This document shows, one piece after another, positions 12,550 through 24,329 of a DNA stretch of 64,000 nucleotides. The position numbers and the translations under genes were made by a program. This stretch comes from Actinernus sp. WN-2022 (lineage: Eukaryota; Cnidaria; Anthozoa; Actiniaria; Actinernidae). Each line of letters starts with the position of its first letter. The stretch's first letter is position 1. Where the stretch lies: contig JAOWCC010000024.1 in NCBI GenBank assembly GCA_030867875.1, positions 288,212-352,211 of the forward strand. The letters are read 5' to 3'. The notes beneath the pieces are model-generated. The model searched no databases and was not told where the DNA came from. It saw only the letters and a program-made list of their open reading frames with translations.

Positions 12550-13310
12550 CATGTTGACTTAGTGCGCTTTTTCTTCATGTAGTTCTGATCAGCAGAACTT
12601 TTAAATTCCGTTTCGGCATGTAGTTCCCTGCGATCTTGTAAATTATAGCACCACTGTGTTTCAGTGTATTTTCTAGCGTATATGACCGCTTTCACGGTCT
12701 TTGTGCAGTTTTTTGTATGTTGTTCTGTCAGCAGAACTTGTAAATTTCATTTCGTTATGTAGTTCCCTCGGAACTTGTAAATTATAGCACAAGTGTGTTT
12801 TTCAGTGTATTTTCCAGCGTATTGCTATGTATGACCGCTTTTACGGTCTTGGTGCAGTTTTTGGTATGTTGTTCTGTCAGCAGAACTTGTAAATTCCATT
12901 TCGTTATGTAGTTCCCTTGGAACTTGTAAATTATAGCACAGTGTGTTTTTCCGTGTATTTTCCAGCGTATTGCTATGTATGACCGCTTTCACGGTCTTGG
13001 TGCAGTTTTTTGTATGTAGTTCTGTCAGCAGAACTTGTAAATTCCAGTGTGTTTCAGTGCATTTTCCAGCGGTATTGCTCAGTCTGGCGGTGTGACGGCT
13101 TTAACAGTATATTGTTGCACATTTTGTATGTAGTTCTGATCAGCAGAACTTGTAATTCCAATTCGTCGCGCTTGTAAATTATATATCACCAGTGTGTTTC
13201 AGTGTATTTTCCAGGGGTAAGGCTATACATGACCGCTTGACCGATGCAGTCGTTGTATGTAGTTATCGCTCAGATCAGCAGAACTTGTAATTCCATTTTT
13301 GTTGTTGTAG
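12550..13310 (+). repeat. Minisatellite, about 146-bp period, unit 1
   Basis: Repeats of 'tatgaccgctttcacggtc ... gttctgtcagcagaacttg ... agttcccttggaacttg' begin at about 12681, 12830 and 12978, followed by two degenerate copies to about 13300. Each repeat contains two small palindromes (TTCTGTCAGCAGAA and GTTCCCTTGGAAC). Confidence 0.8.
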
Positions 13311-14188
13311 TTCATTCTAACTTATAGTTATTACGCTACCTCATTTCATTGCAATTTTAGTAGTATTGTCTTTGTCGTTAGGTAACTTTGTTATATTGCA
13401 CGGATGTGCAGAATTTATTTATTTATATATATATATACTGATCATGTTTCATTTGTACTTTATTATGATATGGAGCCTCAGACCAGCAGGCGGTATCCAG
13501 TTTATGGGAGTCAATACGTTATCACTCGTCATTATTTACATCGTATGTTCATCAATCTGTGTTTTTTATTGATTTCTTTCAGATGGTAACTTTTGTTTTG
13601 TTCTTTGAGATAGGACATTATTCAACAGTGATTTGAGAGGACATCGACCAACTACAAAAGTGCAGCTTTCGCTCTCAGATTCCCCCAATGCATCATAGAC
13701 CACTAACAAGTACGGATGGAAGCACTGCAGATGGTAGATACGCGTCTTGTGTTCAAGGTGCTGGGGTCACCGAGTCGGCTGTTTACGGCATCCGTAGGGT
13801 CATCGTTTTGCTTTCACCAGACCCGGAGGAGTCTCGCAGATAAAGCTCTAAAGACAAGTTTGCCCTACAGAACGTTTATCTTGGCAAATTCACTGAACAT
13901 TGTAATATTTATGAATATGCATCGTTTACCTCTAGTCGTTTTCTATTTATGGTACTCTTGTTTGGTATTCACGTCTTTTTCGTAGACATTCTTAGTTAAA
14001 GATATTTCGGCGGTGTTGAAGATCGTATGTCGATCTTTATACCGTAAGAATGATCCGTATAGGAAGATCATACATCTTATATCGTAAGGTCATAAGGTTG
14101 CTTGTTCAGTTTAATCAGCAGCGTGTTATAATTTCACTATACTTCCTTGTGATTTGAGAATCGTATACTATAGTCAGAAGAATTGTTA
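13310..14188. other. No recognised gene (unit 1)
   Basis: Several short frames (13366-13572, 13716-13985) are open but hydrophobic or low in complexity and show no family motif. They recur unchanged at 25586-26205 only because the segment is duplicated. I make no gene call here. Confidence 0.4.
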
Positions 14189-14327
14189 TAGCCTGCTTGC
14201 CGGCTCTCCTGTAATTTTTTTCGGTCGTTTCTTTTCGGATTGGTTCTTTTTTGACCGCGTGCCACAGGTGACCCAATCCGAAAAGAAACGACCGAAAAAA
14301 ATTACAGGAGAGCCGGCAAGCAGGCTA
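14189..14327. repeat. Perfect 55-bp inverted repeat (hairpin), unit 1
   Basis: Arm 14189-14243 (starts TAGCCTGCTTGCCGGCTC) is the exact reverse complement of 14273-14327, with a 29-nt loop. No mismatch was seen. The frame crossing it is an artefact of the palindrome. Confidence 0.9.
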
Positions 14328-14730
14328 GAATTGTTAAGTCTAGCAAGAGATTTCATAGGCATAGCTATGTATTTGCATTAGACATTTCAGTTGTATCAGA
14401 TACTTCCAGTTCTGCCACACATAGCGTTATAGAGCGCGCGGCGCTGCTATTAATTCTGGTTTATATCCCTAAATTATAAGTCCTCATGCAACTCATGGTC
14501 ACACATGTAGTCTAATCTTCCTCCGACGATCACATCTGTAGTTATCGATGTATGCGCCTGTAAATTCCTACTTAATTTCCTTGTCCTGTGGAGGGACTGA
14601 ATGACATCTGGCTCCACCCAGATTTCCTAACCTTTTTCCATATACTGATGTCTTTCACTTTTTGTATACATTTGTAATATATGATATATGTAACAGTTAT
14701 CAATGTATGGGTCTGTAAATTACTACTTAA

Positions 14731-15715
14731 GTAATGGTCCGCGTATTAAAGAACTAGGCAAAGAACAATAGGGCCCCGGCAGGAACGACCGTTAATTGTA
14801 ATCCCAAGAAGCTAGGTAATCCGATTAAAACACGTCATGCTATTGGTCCAGAAGGGCAAAAGCGGCAAATTCAAATTATAGAATGGCATAACATCGTAGC
14901 AACGCGGATCCACAAGATTTTTCGCAGATCCCTGCAAAATGGCATAACAAATTGACTACTTGAGTTATAAAAAAATTGACCGTGGGACTCCGTCTGAACT
15001 TTGTGATATTTGTCGATTAGCGCTTTTTTGCCATTTTAAGACGTAATACGAGGCGACATTCATGTCAAGACTGACAGCCGATCATTTACTAAAACTCCTT
15101 GCTAAATTAAAGAGTGTTGAAACTCGTGTTGAAACCTTTGTGCGTGACAAGTAAAGCATATCGCGGAATTGGGCTATTGTATCAACGTTTATTCTTGAAA
15201 GTGTGCAATTATAAATTTATGGTCGAATACACTTGAAAAGACTGAAACTTCGAAACTCTAAATGTTGTCCACCCTTCATCCCCAGATCTTCCCTGCTGGT
15301 TTCAACCCTCCCTGACTCCTTAGTTTGCACAAAACAAACAACAAAAACCAACAACAAAGAAACAAGCATGTAATAAGTATAAGCCATGCAGTGATACAGA
15401 GGCACCCGAACATCAAGAAATTCGGAATATAAGGCATCACGAGAAGAATAACTGAGGGAATCACGTAGGAAAAACCAATATGGCGTCCACTCACAATGTG
15501 TCCCACGGTAGAATTTCGAATAATTTGGCCAAGACAAAGGCATTTGAGACTGGGACCGAGTCGTGAAATAAAATATAGAAAAAACAGTTTTTATGGGGTG
15601 ATTTTTGGCGGAAAACCTCGATAAGCCAATCAGATTTGAGGTTTTTAATTAAATAATCCCATTAAAAGTTAATTGATTCTGCCGCTAGCCTCCCTAGCCT
15701 TACGCGGACCATTAC
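14731..15715. mobile_element. TTAA-flanked TIR element (piggyBac-like, non-autonomous), unit 1
   Basis: Ends GTAATGGTCCGCGTA and TACGCGGACCATTAC are inverted repeats, bracketed by TTAA at 14727-14730 and 15716-15719. The host sequence is itself a repeat whose other copy (about 14555-14690) has the unoccupied site 'tacttaatttccttgtcc', so the empty and filled states can be compared. TTAA duplication is typical of piggyBac. Inside, a minus-strand frame (15217-15543) has a hydrophobic stretch but does not resemble a transposase. Confidence 0.7.
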
Positions 15716-16024
15716 TTAATAGCCTTGTCCTGTGGAGGGACGGAATGACATCTGGCTCCACCCAGATTTCCTAACCTTTTTTGCCTAACAAGGGTTTTCG
15801 GTAGGTTTTTTTCTGGCCACACTGATGTCTTTCACTTTTTGTATACATTATTCGTAATACATCATATGTAACGGTTATTCTCTAGTGGTAATACGTATTA
15901 AACGGTACTGTGCCTGTAGGGCCTGTAGGTTACCGGGCTGCATCCAGTATTCACCGTATATCTTTGTCTTATTGTTATTATTCCTGTTATATTAGTGCAC
16001 AGAACCGTTTTTTTCTCAGTTAAA

Positions 16025-16400
16025 TTCTGTCGTAAAAACTCTCTCGTACGCGACCAACGCAAAAATTCTTAAGCGACCGCGACCACTTTTTAGTCTCAAC
16101 ACTTGATATTTTCTATTGTTTTTTGTTTCCGATAAGCGACCACCACTGAGTAGATTGTACTGTATTTTTAGAAAATCATTACTCAAATTACCAAAAAGTT
16201 CAATTTTTAATGGCGCTGACAGATAACAAACTGAAAAAGATTGGGAAAACGTGAGCTAGAACTCCCGTGCTTAGCTATGTTGTTTTGGTGACAGCGTGCT
16301 AGAGCAAGCACTTGTTGCTTTTTCCCGTAAGCAACCACCTCCCATAAGCGACCACTTTGTCCGTGCACCAAGCGTGGTCGCTTAAGAGAGAGTTGACTGT
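16025..16400. mobile_element. 'aagcgaccac' TIR element, unit 1
   Basis: The right end GTGGTCGCTTAAGAGAGAG followed by TTGACTGT is the inverse of the left end seen at 6964. The left end here (about 16025-16060, CTCTCTCGTACGCGACCA) is degraded. Non-autonomous. Confidence 0.5.
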
Positions 16401-17101
16401 AGTTAAAACCTAAACCGGCGTCGTTGCGTTCCGGGCTTCGGAACTTGCTATATCACTCGGAATTAAATTGGCATTATTCAACTAAGCCTGTGTCGCATCT
16501 GCAGGTTTAGTTCGGATGCGACGCAGGCAAAACTTGCTCGGCTAGTGACTAGTTAAAATCTAAACGTGGCTGAATCGCTTTGCGTTCCGGGGACTCGAAC
16601 TTACTATTCTGAGTTAAAACCGAAACCGGCGTAGCTGAATTGCTTGTGTACCGGGCTTCAGAACTTTCAAACAACATTTCAAACCATTTGAGAAACTCCA
16701 GGCTGACAAATTAATATTGCTTTGTTGACAGAATATTACATCTCTAGAAACCGCAACTTAATTGGATTCTGAAAACGGGTACTTGCAGTTACACCCCGAT
16801 GCGTCCTTTCATGCTTCCTCGATGTCAGCAAAAACAAAAACAATTACCATACACTTTCCTCTCACCCGTATTTTATCATTGATAGTTTTGACGCCCCATA
16901 GATACTGTTGCTACGTCCCACACGCCATCAGATTTTACCAGAAAATGGCACAAAAAAAATATTTATGTTAAATTTTAGGTATTCTAATCATATATTATCA
17001 TCAAACTCGTGAAATGCTAAAAACGTTCCTAAACATATATCGATATTAAAGTTTCCTCACTCAATGTTTGAATTCACGTGCCTAACCGTTTTCGTTTCCA
17101 G

Positions 17102-17155
17102 GTCGTCCCCATCGCCGGTTTCCTCTTAGTTACTGCCTGTATAGTTCTCTACTGA
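17102..17155 (+). other. Exon-like segment encoding a hydrophobic tail, unit 1
   Basis: After a pyrimidine-rich acceptor (TTTTCGTTTCCAG) a phase-0 reading gives VVPIAGFLLVTACIVLY and then a stop. A diverged relative on the minus strand at 45676-45786 keeps both the acceptor and the frame. It could be the last exon of a membrane-anchored protein. Read in phase 1 it is also open to the same length, so the frame is not settled. No partner exon was found on this strand. Confidence 0.3.
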
Positions 17156-17156
17156 A

Positions 17157-17343
17157 GAAATGGTAAACGTGCAGCGTGCGTCCATCGAGTTATGGACGCA
17201 CGCGGGAGGTTGCTAAGCACGAAAGAAGCGTTAGAGTCGCTCGAGGCAAAGCCGAGAGACTCTAGCTTCTTGAGTGCTTAGGCAACCTCCCAAGTGCGGC
17301 CATAACTCGATGGACGCACAGCTGTGGCGTTTACCATTTCTTT
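17157..17343. repeat. Long foldback repeat, unit 1
   Basis: GAAATGGTAAACG at the left matches CGTTTACCATTTC at the right. The arms include 'gtgcgtccatcgagttatgg' and 'ccataactcgatggacgcac', then 'gggaggttgctaagcac' and its inverse. The element at 54175-54351 is built similarly ('tctcccaactatcc' arms). Confidence 0.75.
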
Positions 17344-17659
17344 TATAGCATAACCACGACAATTAAAGAGCAAATAATGTTTTTATTGGCGATGAAATAT
17401 AAATTCTCAATACATGAAGCGCGCGAAAATAATCGCATAAATTAAGCTGAGCGCTGGCGCGACTGTTGATGTTCCAGTGCAAAAAACAAGTCATTCATTG
17501 ATCTCTGCTGAACAAAATGTTTATTCAAACTTTGGTCTCAAGGAAAAGAGAAGATCTAGCCTGCTAAAAAGTTCTCGAACTGCAAGGGAAAGACATTTAT
17601 TCAGTCCTTTTGTTGATGGTCTATGATCTTTAGTGAGGCTGACGGTCTTGGGGGCTATT

Positions 17660-17702
17660 CCATGCTGATGAGTCCTAACAAGAACGAAACAGCTGTACAT
17701 GG
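17660..17702 (+). ncRNA. Hammerhead ribozyme (Penelope-like element type), unit 1
   Basis: The conserved core is present in order: CTGATGA (17665-17671), a stem II with one mismatch (GTCC / GAAC around TAACAA), GAAA (17686-17689), then a very short self-complementary stem III (ACAGCTGT) and the cleavage triplet GTA. Stem I is CCATG / CATGG, closing both ends. Minimal hammerheads with a palindromic stem III are known from the terminal repeats of Penelope-like retroelements, where pairing of two copies can help folding. No reverse transcriptase or GIY-YIG frame is adjacent, so this is probably a solo terminal-repeat remnant (about 17455-17740). Confidence 0.75.
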
Positions 17703-17924
17703 TTGCCACTCTACGGGTAATAAGATGTGAGCATGCGTTTATTATTAGACGCTAGCTACATCATAGCGTGTGTTGGGTAGTGCAATGCAACGTGCTTGTT
17801 AATTTGTGCATTGTATTGCATCATATTGCATTGTTCCGTAGTCCCAAATAAATGAAAAAGAGCTCAGTATTGGCATAACTAATCTCCTGGACACCGATGC
17901 ATTATCTGTCCTATATGGGGATGT

Positions 17925-18867
17925 GTTCTGGACTAAACATGGGCTTAGCATTACAACAACAATTTAATTACATTTTACATGACAGGTACGTCAAAACCGA
18001 ATAGGTAAAATCTTTGATGACCCCCCTACTAAAAGCACTTAAAACTCCCCCCCCCCCTATGATTTCACCGACCCCCCCCCCCCCCCCAATAAACATAAAC
18101 AATGAAGACTCCCTAAAGCAAAAATTAAGAAAAGGGTTCATTCGTCTGTTAAAAACTGAGTAGCTTTCGGCACAACTCTACAAGTCATTGGAGCAATCGG
18201 CTGAACCAGAGGTTTGTAATTCGTCGTTTTTCTGGATTTTTTTAATAATCAAAAATGCTACACTTTTACCTCTAAATATCGAGATTGAACAGTTCGTCGT
18301 CTTTTTTGTCCGTCCTTTCTGAATGTTTCAGGATCCAAAACTCAATCGAGTGAAAAACAGACAGAACATTATCTCTACTGCTACGGTCAATAAGCCTTGA
18401 ATTTTTTTAACCGCCAAAATACCTTCGTTGGGGTTATGGATATTTTCTGGAACCACATACAGTATAATGCAATGCACGGCTTACTTCCGTTTACTACATT
18501 ACAATTAACAGTGTATCCACGAGTTTTTCATTGGGACGCTATGTAAGACTCGGGCCCGCTTTCGCGATTCCTAATGATCAGTGTACCTCACACCAATCCA
18601 CGTACCGAAAGGTTGTACATTTGACCACAATTCCTTGCGAACCTAACACGGTCAAAACAACACGTAGAAATGCTCTATTCTCTTCAATAACAGTGGATTG
18701 GCAACAGCATTTGTACTGGCTTGTTTTGAGAATTAAAACCTCTCTACCGCGATTTTTTAACGGATTTAAAGTTTTTCGCACGCAAAGGATTGTGGGTAAA
18801 AGTACAAATCGCCATATTTTTTGGCATGGTGGTTGATTGGACCGGAATTTAATCACACATCAAGATT
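17925..18867. other. Segment related to secreted-gene introns, with C-runs, unit 1
   Basis: 'ctaaacatgggcttagcattacaac' and the following C-runs also occur beside copy 1 (3505-3630). The last bases 'ggaccggaatttaatcac' recur beside copy 3 (43438-43458). So this piece descends from the same gene-family block. The frames at 18531-18856 on both strands show no domain. The same holds for 30165-31124 in unit 2. Confidence 0.5.
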
Positions 18868-19712
18868 ACCAAAGAATAACAAAATACCGGCGTTACAACG
18901 TATAGCTGGTATTTATATTCTGTGCGTTGCATACCGTAGCAAGTGCCGCGGTAAGCGCGTTAATTGGGTTGTGAGTTCATTAGTAGTGCTTTGTAGTTAG
19001 GGTATTGCGTACAACCTAGCAGGCAGACTTCGTTTAGTTTTTTCAGATTTTGTATTCCTGGTTCGGTTATCATATTTACTCCTTAGTTTGTATTCATTAT
19101 CATCGTATTGTTTCCGATGCAAGCCATGTAAATATCTTGTTAAATATCTTAAGTCTGAATTATGTGATATTCATTTCAATAATATGTGGAAGGACCAGGA
19201 TCAACAGTGTAGTAAACTGCGTACTTTTAATCTTGTAAAATCGAGAATAGGCTTTGAAAATTACTTATCTCGCATTTCAAATGTAAAGCATCGTCAGGCG
19301 GTGACAAGATTTAGGATTTCCGCGCATAAGTTTCCTGTTGAAGCTGGTCGATATGCAAATATCACTTACGATTTACGTATATGTACAATTTGTAATATGA
19401 ATGAAGTAGGTGATGAACAGCATTACTTTTCAAAATGTACCAATAGCAAATTAGTGAATCTTAGGATATTTTTTTCAGTAACATGTTGGTTGTTAACAGT
19501 TCGTTTAGTCGTCTCAGTCATCGCGACTTATTTTTATACTGCTTATCAATGACGGATGTGTCTGTTGTAAAAAGCACAGCACAATATATATATGATATCA
19601 CTACTATATTTAATGAATGTTCTTGTAATAGTTAGGTGATATTATGCATGTTTTTGTAATTCCTATGTACCAATGATGGTGTTGTTGTTGGAATAAACAT
19701 TATTATTATTAT
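18868..19712 (+). mobile_element. Non-LTR retrotransposon (LINE) 3' end, unit 2
   Basis: Duplicate of the LINE remnant in unit 1 with the same frame (19088-19552) and the same (ATT)n tail. The two copies are almost identical; I saw one base change (near 7145 versus 18950). Their identity comes from the segmental duplication, not from independent insertion, since the flanking sequence is duplicated as well. Confidence 0.65.
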
Positions 19713-20283
19713 GTAATTCACACTTACATTTGTCTTATTTATTTTCATTTCTCCTTAGTATTGGGATTTCGGGCACTTATATAGCTCATTGTCCGAGCGT
19801 CATTCCTGGAATGCCTGAACCCGTGGATCCAGACCAGGATTGGAGTTCAGAGAACAATTGGTTATGTCCTCCTCGGTGCATCTAATTGCATATTCCATAA
19901 TAAGGCATCTCGGGTTTACACTGCCAAATAATTTTTATCGCGCCGCGTTGGCTGTCAGCCCATTTTGGCCCTTGTTACACTGTATAGTGCCGCTAGTCGC
20001 TTTACCCCTTTAATAAAAGCCTTGCCTAACAGATAATTTCCGGACTTGCTCGGCTACTTATTTGCCAGCAGAAATCTTCTGGTTTTACTGGTTTTCCAAT
20101 AATCCAGATTTTGGCACTTCATACTGACTTTTTGTATCACATTTGTATCAAATATCTTTAAAAATGTATTTTAATTGTGTATGTCTAACCGTTTCTCGAG
20201 GGCCACAAGTTTATCAGTATTTACTATTTAGTATTACCCTCTATAAATAAAGTATTATTATTATTATTATTATTACTAGTGGA

Positions 20284-23200
20284 TACCGCTAACGATAATC
20301 CAACACGTGTGTTAGACGCTAGCTAGGTCATAGTGCGTTTTGGGTAGTGCCATGCAACTTGCATGGTAGTGATCATGGGTGTCTGGTTATTTTCCACCTA
20401 CTAAGGCTCAAGTGGAATTTTGGAGCACTTCCCGTGGAAATAAGTGGCGTAAACATCAGTCGAGAAAGTTTCTCCTTGAAACGATTGTTATTTTGCATCC
20501 AAGTGCATGGAATGTCATCACAAGCTCGCGAACTGACAGCCATCCGCAGTTCATGCCGTATGGCAGTTGTCGCGTCGAGTACAGAAACCATGGTTTTAAC
20601 TCTGCCACATCACTCCATGCATTGTGATTTGAAGCTGCAACCTCATTCTAGCCACTTCTAAATGGGGGAGGGTTCCATTATGAACAGGAAAGGCATAGGA
20701 TTTTCCACCCCTCCCCCCTCAGTTTTGCAAGGTTCGCATTTCTAACCCCAAATTTCTAGCAATATGTTGTGTTCGTCGTGTTTACTACCCAAACTAAGAT
20801 TTTAAAGCTGCAACGTCATTCAAGCCAATTCTAATGGGGGAGGGTACCATTATTAACAGGAAAGGCATAGGATTTTCCACCCCTCCCCCCTCAGTTTTGC
20901 ATGGTTCGCATATCTTACGTCAAATTTCCAAGCAATAGGTTGTGTTCGTCGTGTTTACCACCCAAACTAAGATTTTAATGCTGCAACGTTATTTAATCCA
21001 GTTCTGGACTCGGAAATAGCCAATGAAACTGTCCCAGCATGCTTTGCGGCCAAAACGGAAAGGGCGATGGATTTTTACCGATAGAAAAGAACATCGTAGA
21101 GACATGGGGTTTTCAGCAAAATGTTACCCATGGAAAACTGCAGGGGGTCTTCTTCATTTGGTTGACATCAACTTTCAGGGGGGGAAATGACAGGCAAAAC
21201 AAAATTTCAAAACGGCTTAACCCCCCCTGAACTTCATTTGCGCGAATATCACACCCAAAATTTCATCTAGTTGGGCGAAAATACATAAGATAGGCTGGTT
21301 TTTATGCCATCAACTAGGCGCTAGATACCGAACATTAATTATTTAATTAATTAATTAATTAATTAATTAATTAATTAATTATTTAATGATTGTATTATTT
21401 CTATGTTTATCGTTAGGAACAAGTGGGTACCGCTAACGATAATCATAAAATGGTTTCCACCCGTTTCCCTTATTTTTGCAAACTTTGCAGATCTTACACA
21501 AAATTCGCATACGACACGTTATATTAATCATGTTTAGTACCCAGACTATGATTTTGATGCTTCGACTTTATTCAATCCCTTTCTAATGGGGGAGGGTACT
21601 ACTATTAACAGGAAATGCATAAGCTTTTTGACCCCTCCCCCCTCAGTTTTGCAACGTTCGCATTTCTTACCCCAAATTTTCAACCAATATGTTGTGTTCG
21701 TCGTGTTTAGTACCAAAACTATGATTTTTAAGCTGCAACTTCATTCAAGCCAATCCTAATCGGGAGGGCACCGTTATTAACAGGAAATGCATAGGATTTT
21801 CCACCCTTCCCCCCTCAGTTTTGCAGGGTTCCCATATCCTAACCCAAATTTCCAAACACTATGTTTTTTTCGTGGTATTGAGTACCAACACTATAATTTT
21901 AGCGCTGCAACTTTATTTAATCCAGTTCTAGACAGGGAAATAGCAAATGAAACTCTCCCAGCATGCTTTTCGGCCAAAACGGAAAGGGCGATGTATTTTT
22001 ACGGGTAGAAGGGAACATCGTAGAGCCATGGAGTTTTCGCCAAAATCCTACCCATGGAAAACTTCAGAGGGTCTTCTTAATTTCGTTGACATTAAAGTGC
22101 AGGGGGAGAAATGACAGGCAAAACAAAATTCAAAATGGCTTAACCCCCCCCCCCCCCCCTGAACTTCATTTGCGCGAATATCACACCCAAAATTTAATCT
22201 AGTTGGGCGAAAATACATAAGATAGGCTAGGTTTTACGTCTATACCTATTCGCTACATACCAAACATTAATTATTTATTGATTGTATTATTTCTATGATT
22301 ATCGTTAGGAACAAGTAGATACCGCTAACGATAATCCAACATGCGTGTTAGATGTTAGCTACGTCATAGCGCGTGTTGGGTATTGCCATGCAACTTGCAT
22401 GGTAGTGATCGTGGGTGTATGGTTACTCTCCACCTACTAAGGCTCAACTGGAATTTTGGAGCACTTCTCGTGGAAATAAGTGGCGTAAACATCCGCCAAA
22501 AAAGTTTATCCTTGAAACGATTGTTATTTTCCATCCAAGTGCATTGAATGTCATCACAAGCTTGCGAACCGACAGCCTTCCGCAGTTCATGCCACATGGC
22601 AGTCGTCGCGTCGAGTACAGAAACTATGATTTTAATTCTGCCACAACACTTGATCCATTGTGATTTAAAGCTGCAGGGTTCTATTATTAACAGGAAATGC
22701 ATAGGATTTCCCACCCCTCCCCCCTCAGTTTTGCATGGTTCGCATATCTTACCCCAAATTTGCAACCAATATGTTGTGTTCGTCGTGTTTACTACCCAAA
22801 CTAAGATTTTGAAGCTGCAACGTCATTCAAGCCCATTCTAATGGGGGAGGGCACCGTTATCAACAGGAAAGGCATAGGATTTTCCACCCCTCCCCCCTCA
22901 GTTTTGCAGGGTTCGCATTTCTTACCCCAAATTTGCTACCAATATGTTGTGTTCGTCGTGTTTACAACCAAAACTATGATTTTAACGCTGCAACTTTATT
23001 TAATCCAGTTCTGGACTCGAAAAAAGCAAATGGAACTGTCCCAGCATGCTTTGCGGCCAAAACAGAAAGGGCGATGGATTTTTACGGGTAGAAAGGAACA
23101 TCGTAGAGACATGGGATTTTCACCAAAATGTTACCCATGGAAAACTGCAGGGGGTCTTCTTCATTTAGTTGATATTGAAGTGCAGGGGGGGAAACGACAG

Positions 23201-23386
23201 GCAAAACAAAATTTCAAAACGGCTTAACCCCCCCTGAACTTCATATGCGCGAATAGCACACCCAAAATTTCATCTAGTTGGGCGAAAATACATAAGATAG
23301 GCTAGTTTTTACGTCTATACATATTCTCTACATACCAAACATTAATTATTTAATGATTGTATTATTTCTATGATTATCGTTAGGAA
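20284..23386 (+). repeat. Three tandem 0.9-1.1 kb elements with nested subrepeats, unit 2
   Basis: Duplicate of the array at 8479-11605, with monomers from 20284, 21428 and about 22320. The third monomer has lost 33 bp of one subrepeat near 22676, and poly-C runs differ in length. No coding content is credible. Confidence 0.7.
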
Positions 23387-24329
23387 TTATTATTATTATT
23401 ATTATTATTATTACTTTGACTGAGCCGTATCAGATTGCACGGCCATGTTGAGCTAGTGCGCTTTTATTTCTTCGTGTATTTCTGATCAGCAGAACTTGTA
23501 AATCATATTTTGTCATGTAGTTTGTTTCAGTATACTATTTATGTGAATCGGCACACGCCAAGTGCTGTGAGAATTAAGTACGCTGGGCACGAATCAGCGA
23601 TATATAATATACATTTTCTCTTTACTTCATTTCTATTCTAGTTATTTATATATAGAAATGGGTTTCTTCTTTATACTATTTATAATATATAAATATATAT
23701 AATTTTTGCTATCTATCTATAACTGTGATGCTCCGCTGTTAATCATAGTTTACCGACTATGATACCTTAAAGTTTACTTTCTTATTTCCCGCTGCAGGTT
23801 ACTTTCAGGAAATCTTCACAGATCAACTGGTCCAAACATCGAGGTCGCTCCATGGCTTCCCAGAATGATATTCTTGGCCACAACAACGCTAAACTCTATC
23901 ATTCATCCTGGAACTAATGGAATGGTGGAGGCTCCTCACCACGTAGTATCCATGTGTTGGGAGTTCGGTCATTTGTAGCTCATTGTCCGAGAGTTATACC
24001 TGGAAGTCCTGAACCCGTGGATCCAGACCAGGCCGGATTGGAGTTCAGAGAACAATTGGTCATCTTCTCCTCTGTGCATCTAATTTGCAGATTCCACAGT
24101 AAGGCCTTTGATCGCGCCGCGTTGGCCGTCTGCCTATTTTGGCCCTTGTTACACTGTAGTGCTACTAGTCGCTTTGCGCCATTTGTGAAAGCCTCGCCTA
24201 ACTGATAATTTCCGGGCTCGTTCTTCCGGTTTAACTGGTTTCCAATATTCCAGATTTTGGCTCTTCATATTGATTTAGGCTCTGAAGGAGCTCTGGCCGG
24301 AGCCGTATTATTGTAAACCTTGGCATTGT

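Larger units (their letters stand above)
7060..18867 (+). repeat. Tandem duplication, unit 1 (about 11.8 kb)
   Basis: The segment beginning CCAAAGAATAACAAAATACC and ending CACACATCAAGATTA recurs head to tail at 18868-31124. In stretches I compared base by base, such as the LINE region, the units differ by roughly one substitution per several hundred bases or less. Larger differences are repeat-number changes. The break at the unit-unit junction shares only TTA, which fits duplication through microhomology. An assembly artefact joining two alleles cannot be excluded from sequence alone. Confidence 0.9.

Noticed and set aside
12550..13310. CRISPR-like array (regular repeats)
   Set aside because: Repeats are 146 bp with no unique spacers, in a eukaryotic setting; it is a minisatellite.
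14154..14381. 75-residue frame across the perfect hairpin
   Set aside because: A palindrome gives matched frames on both strands by symmetry; no independent evidence of coding.
15217..15543. 108-residue minus-strand frame as the transposase of the TTAA element
   Set aside because: Far too short, with a hydrophobic segment and none of the acidic catalytic motifs of piggyBac transposases.
22364..23227. Open frames of 97-133 residues across the tandem elements in unit 2
   Set aside because: They follow the G/C-rich subrepeats, change frame between monomers and arise partly from the 33-bp deletion near 22676.
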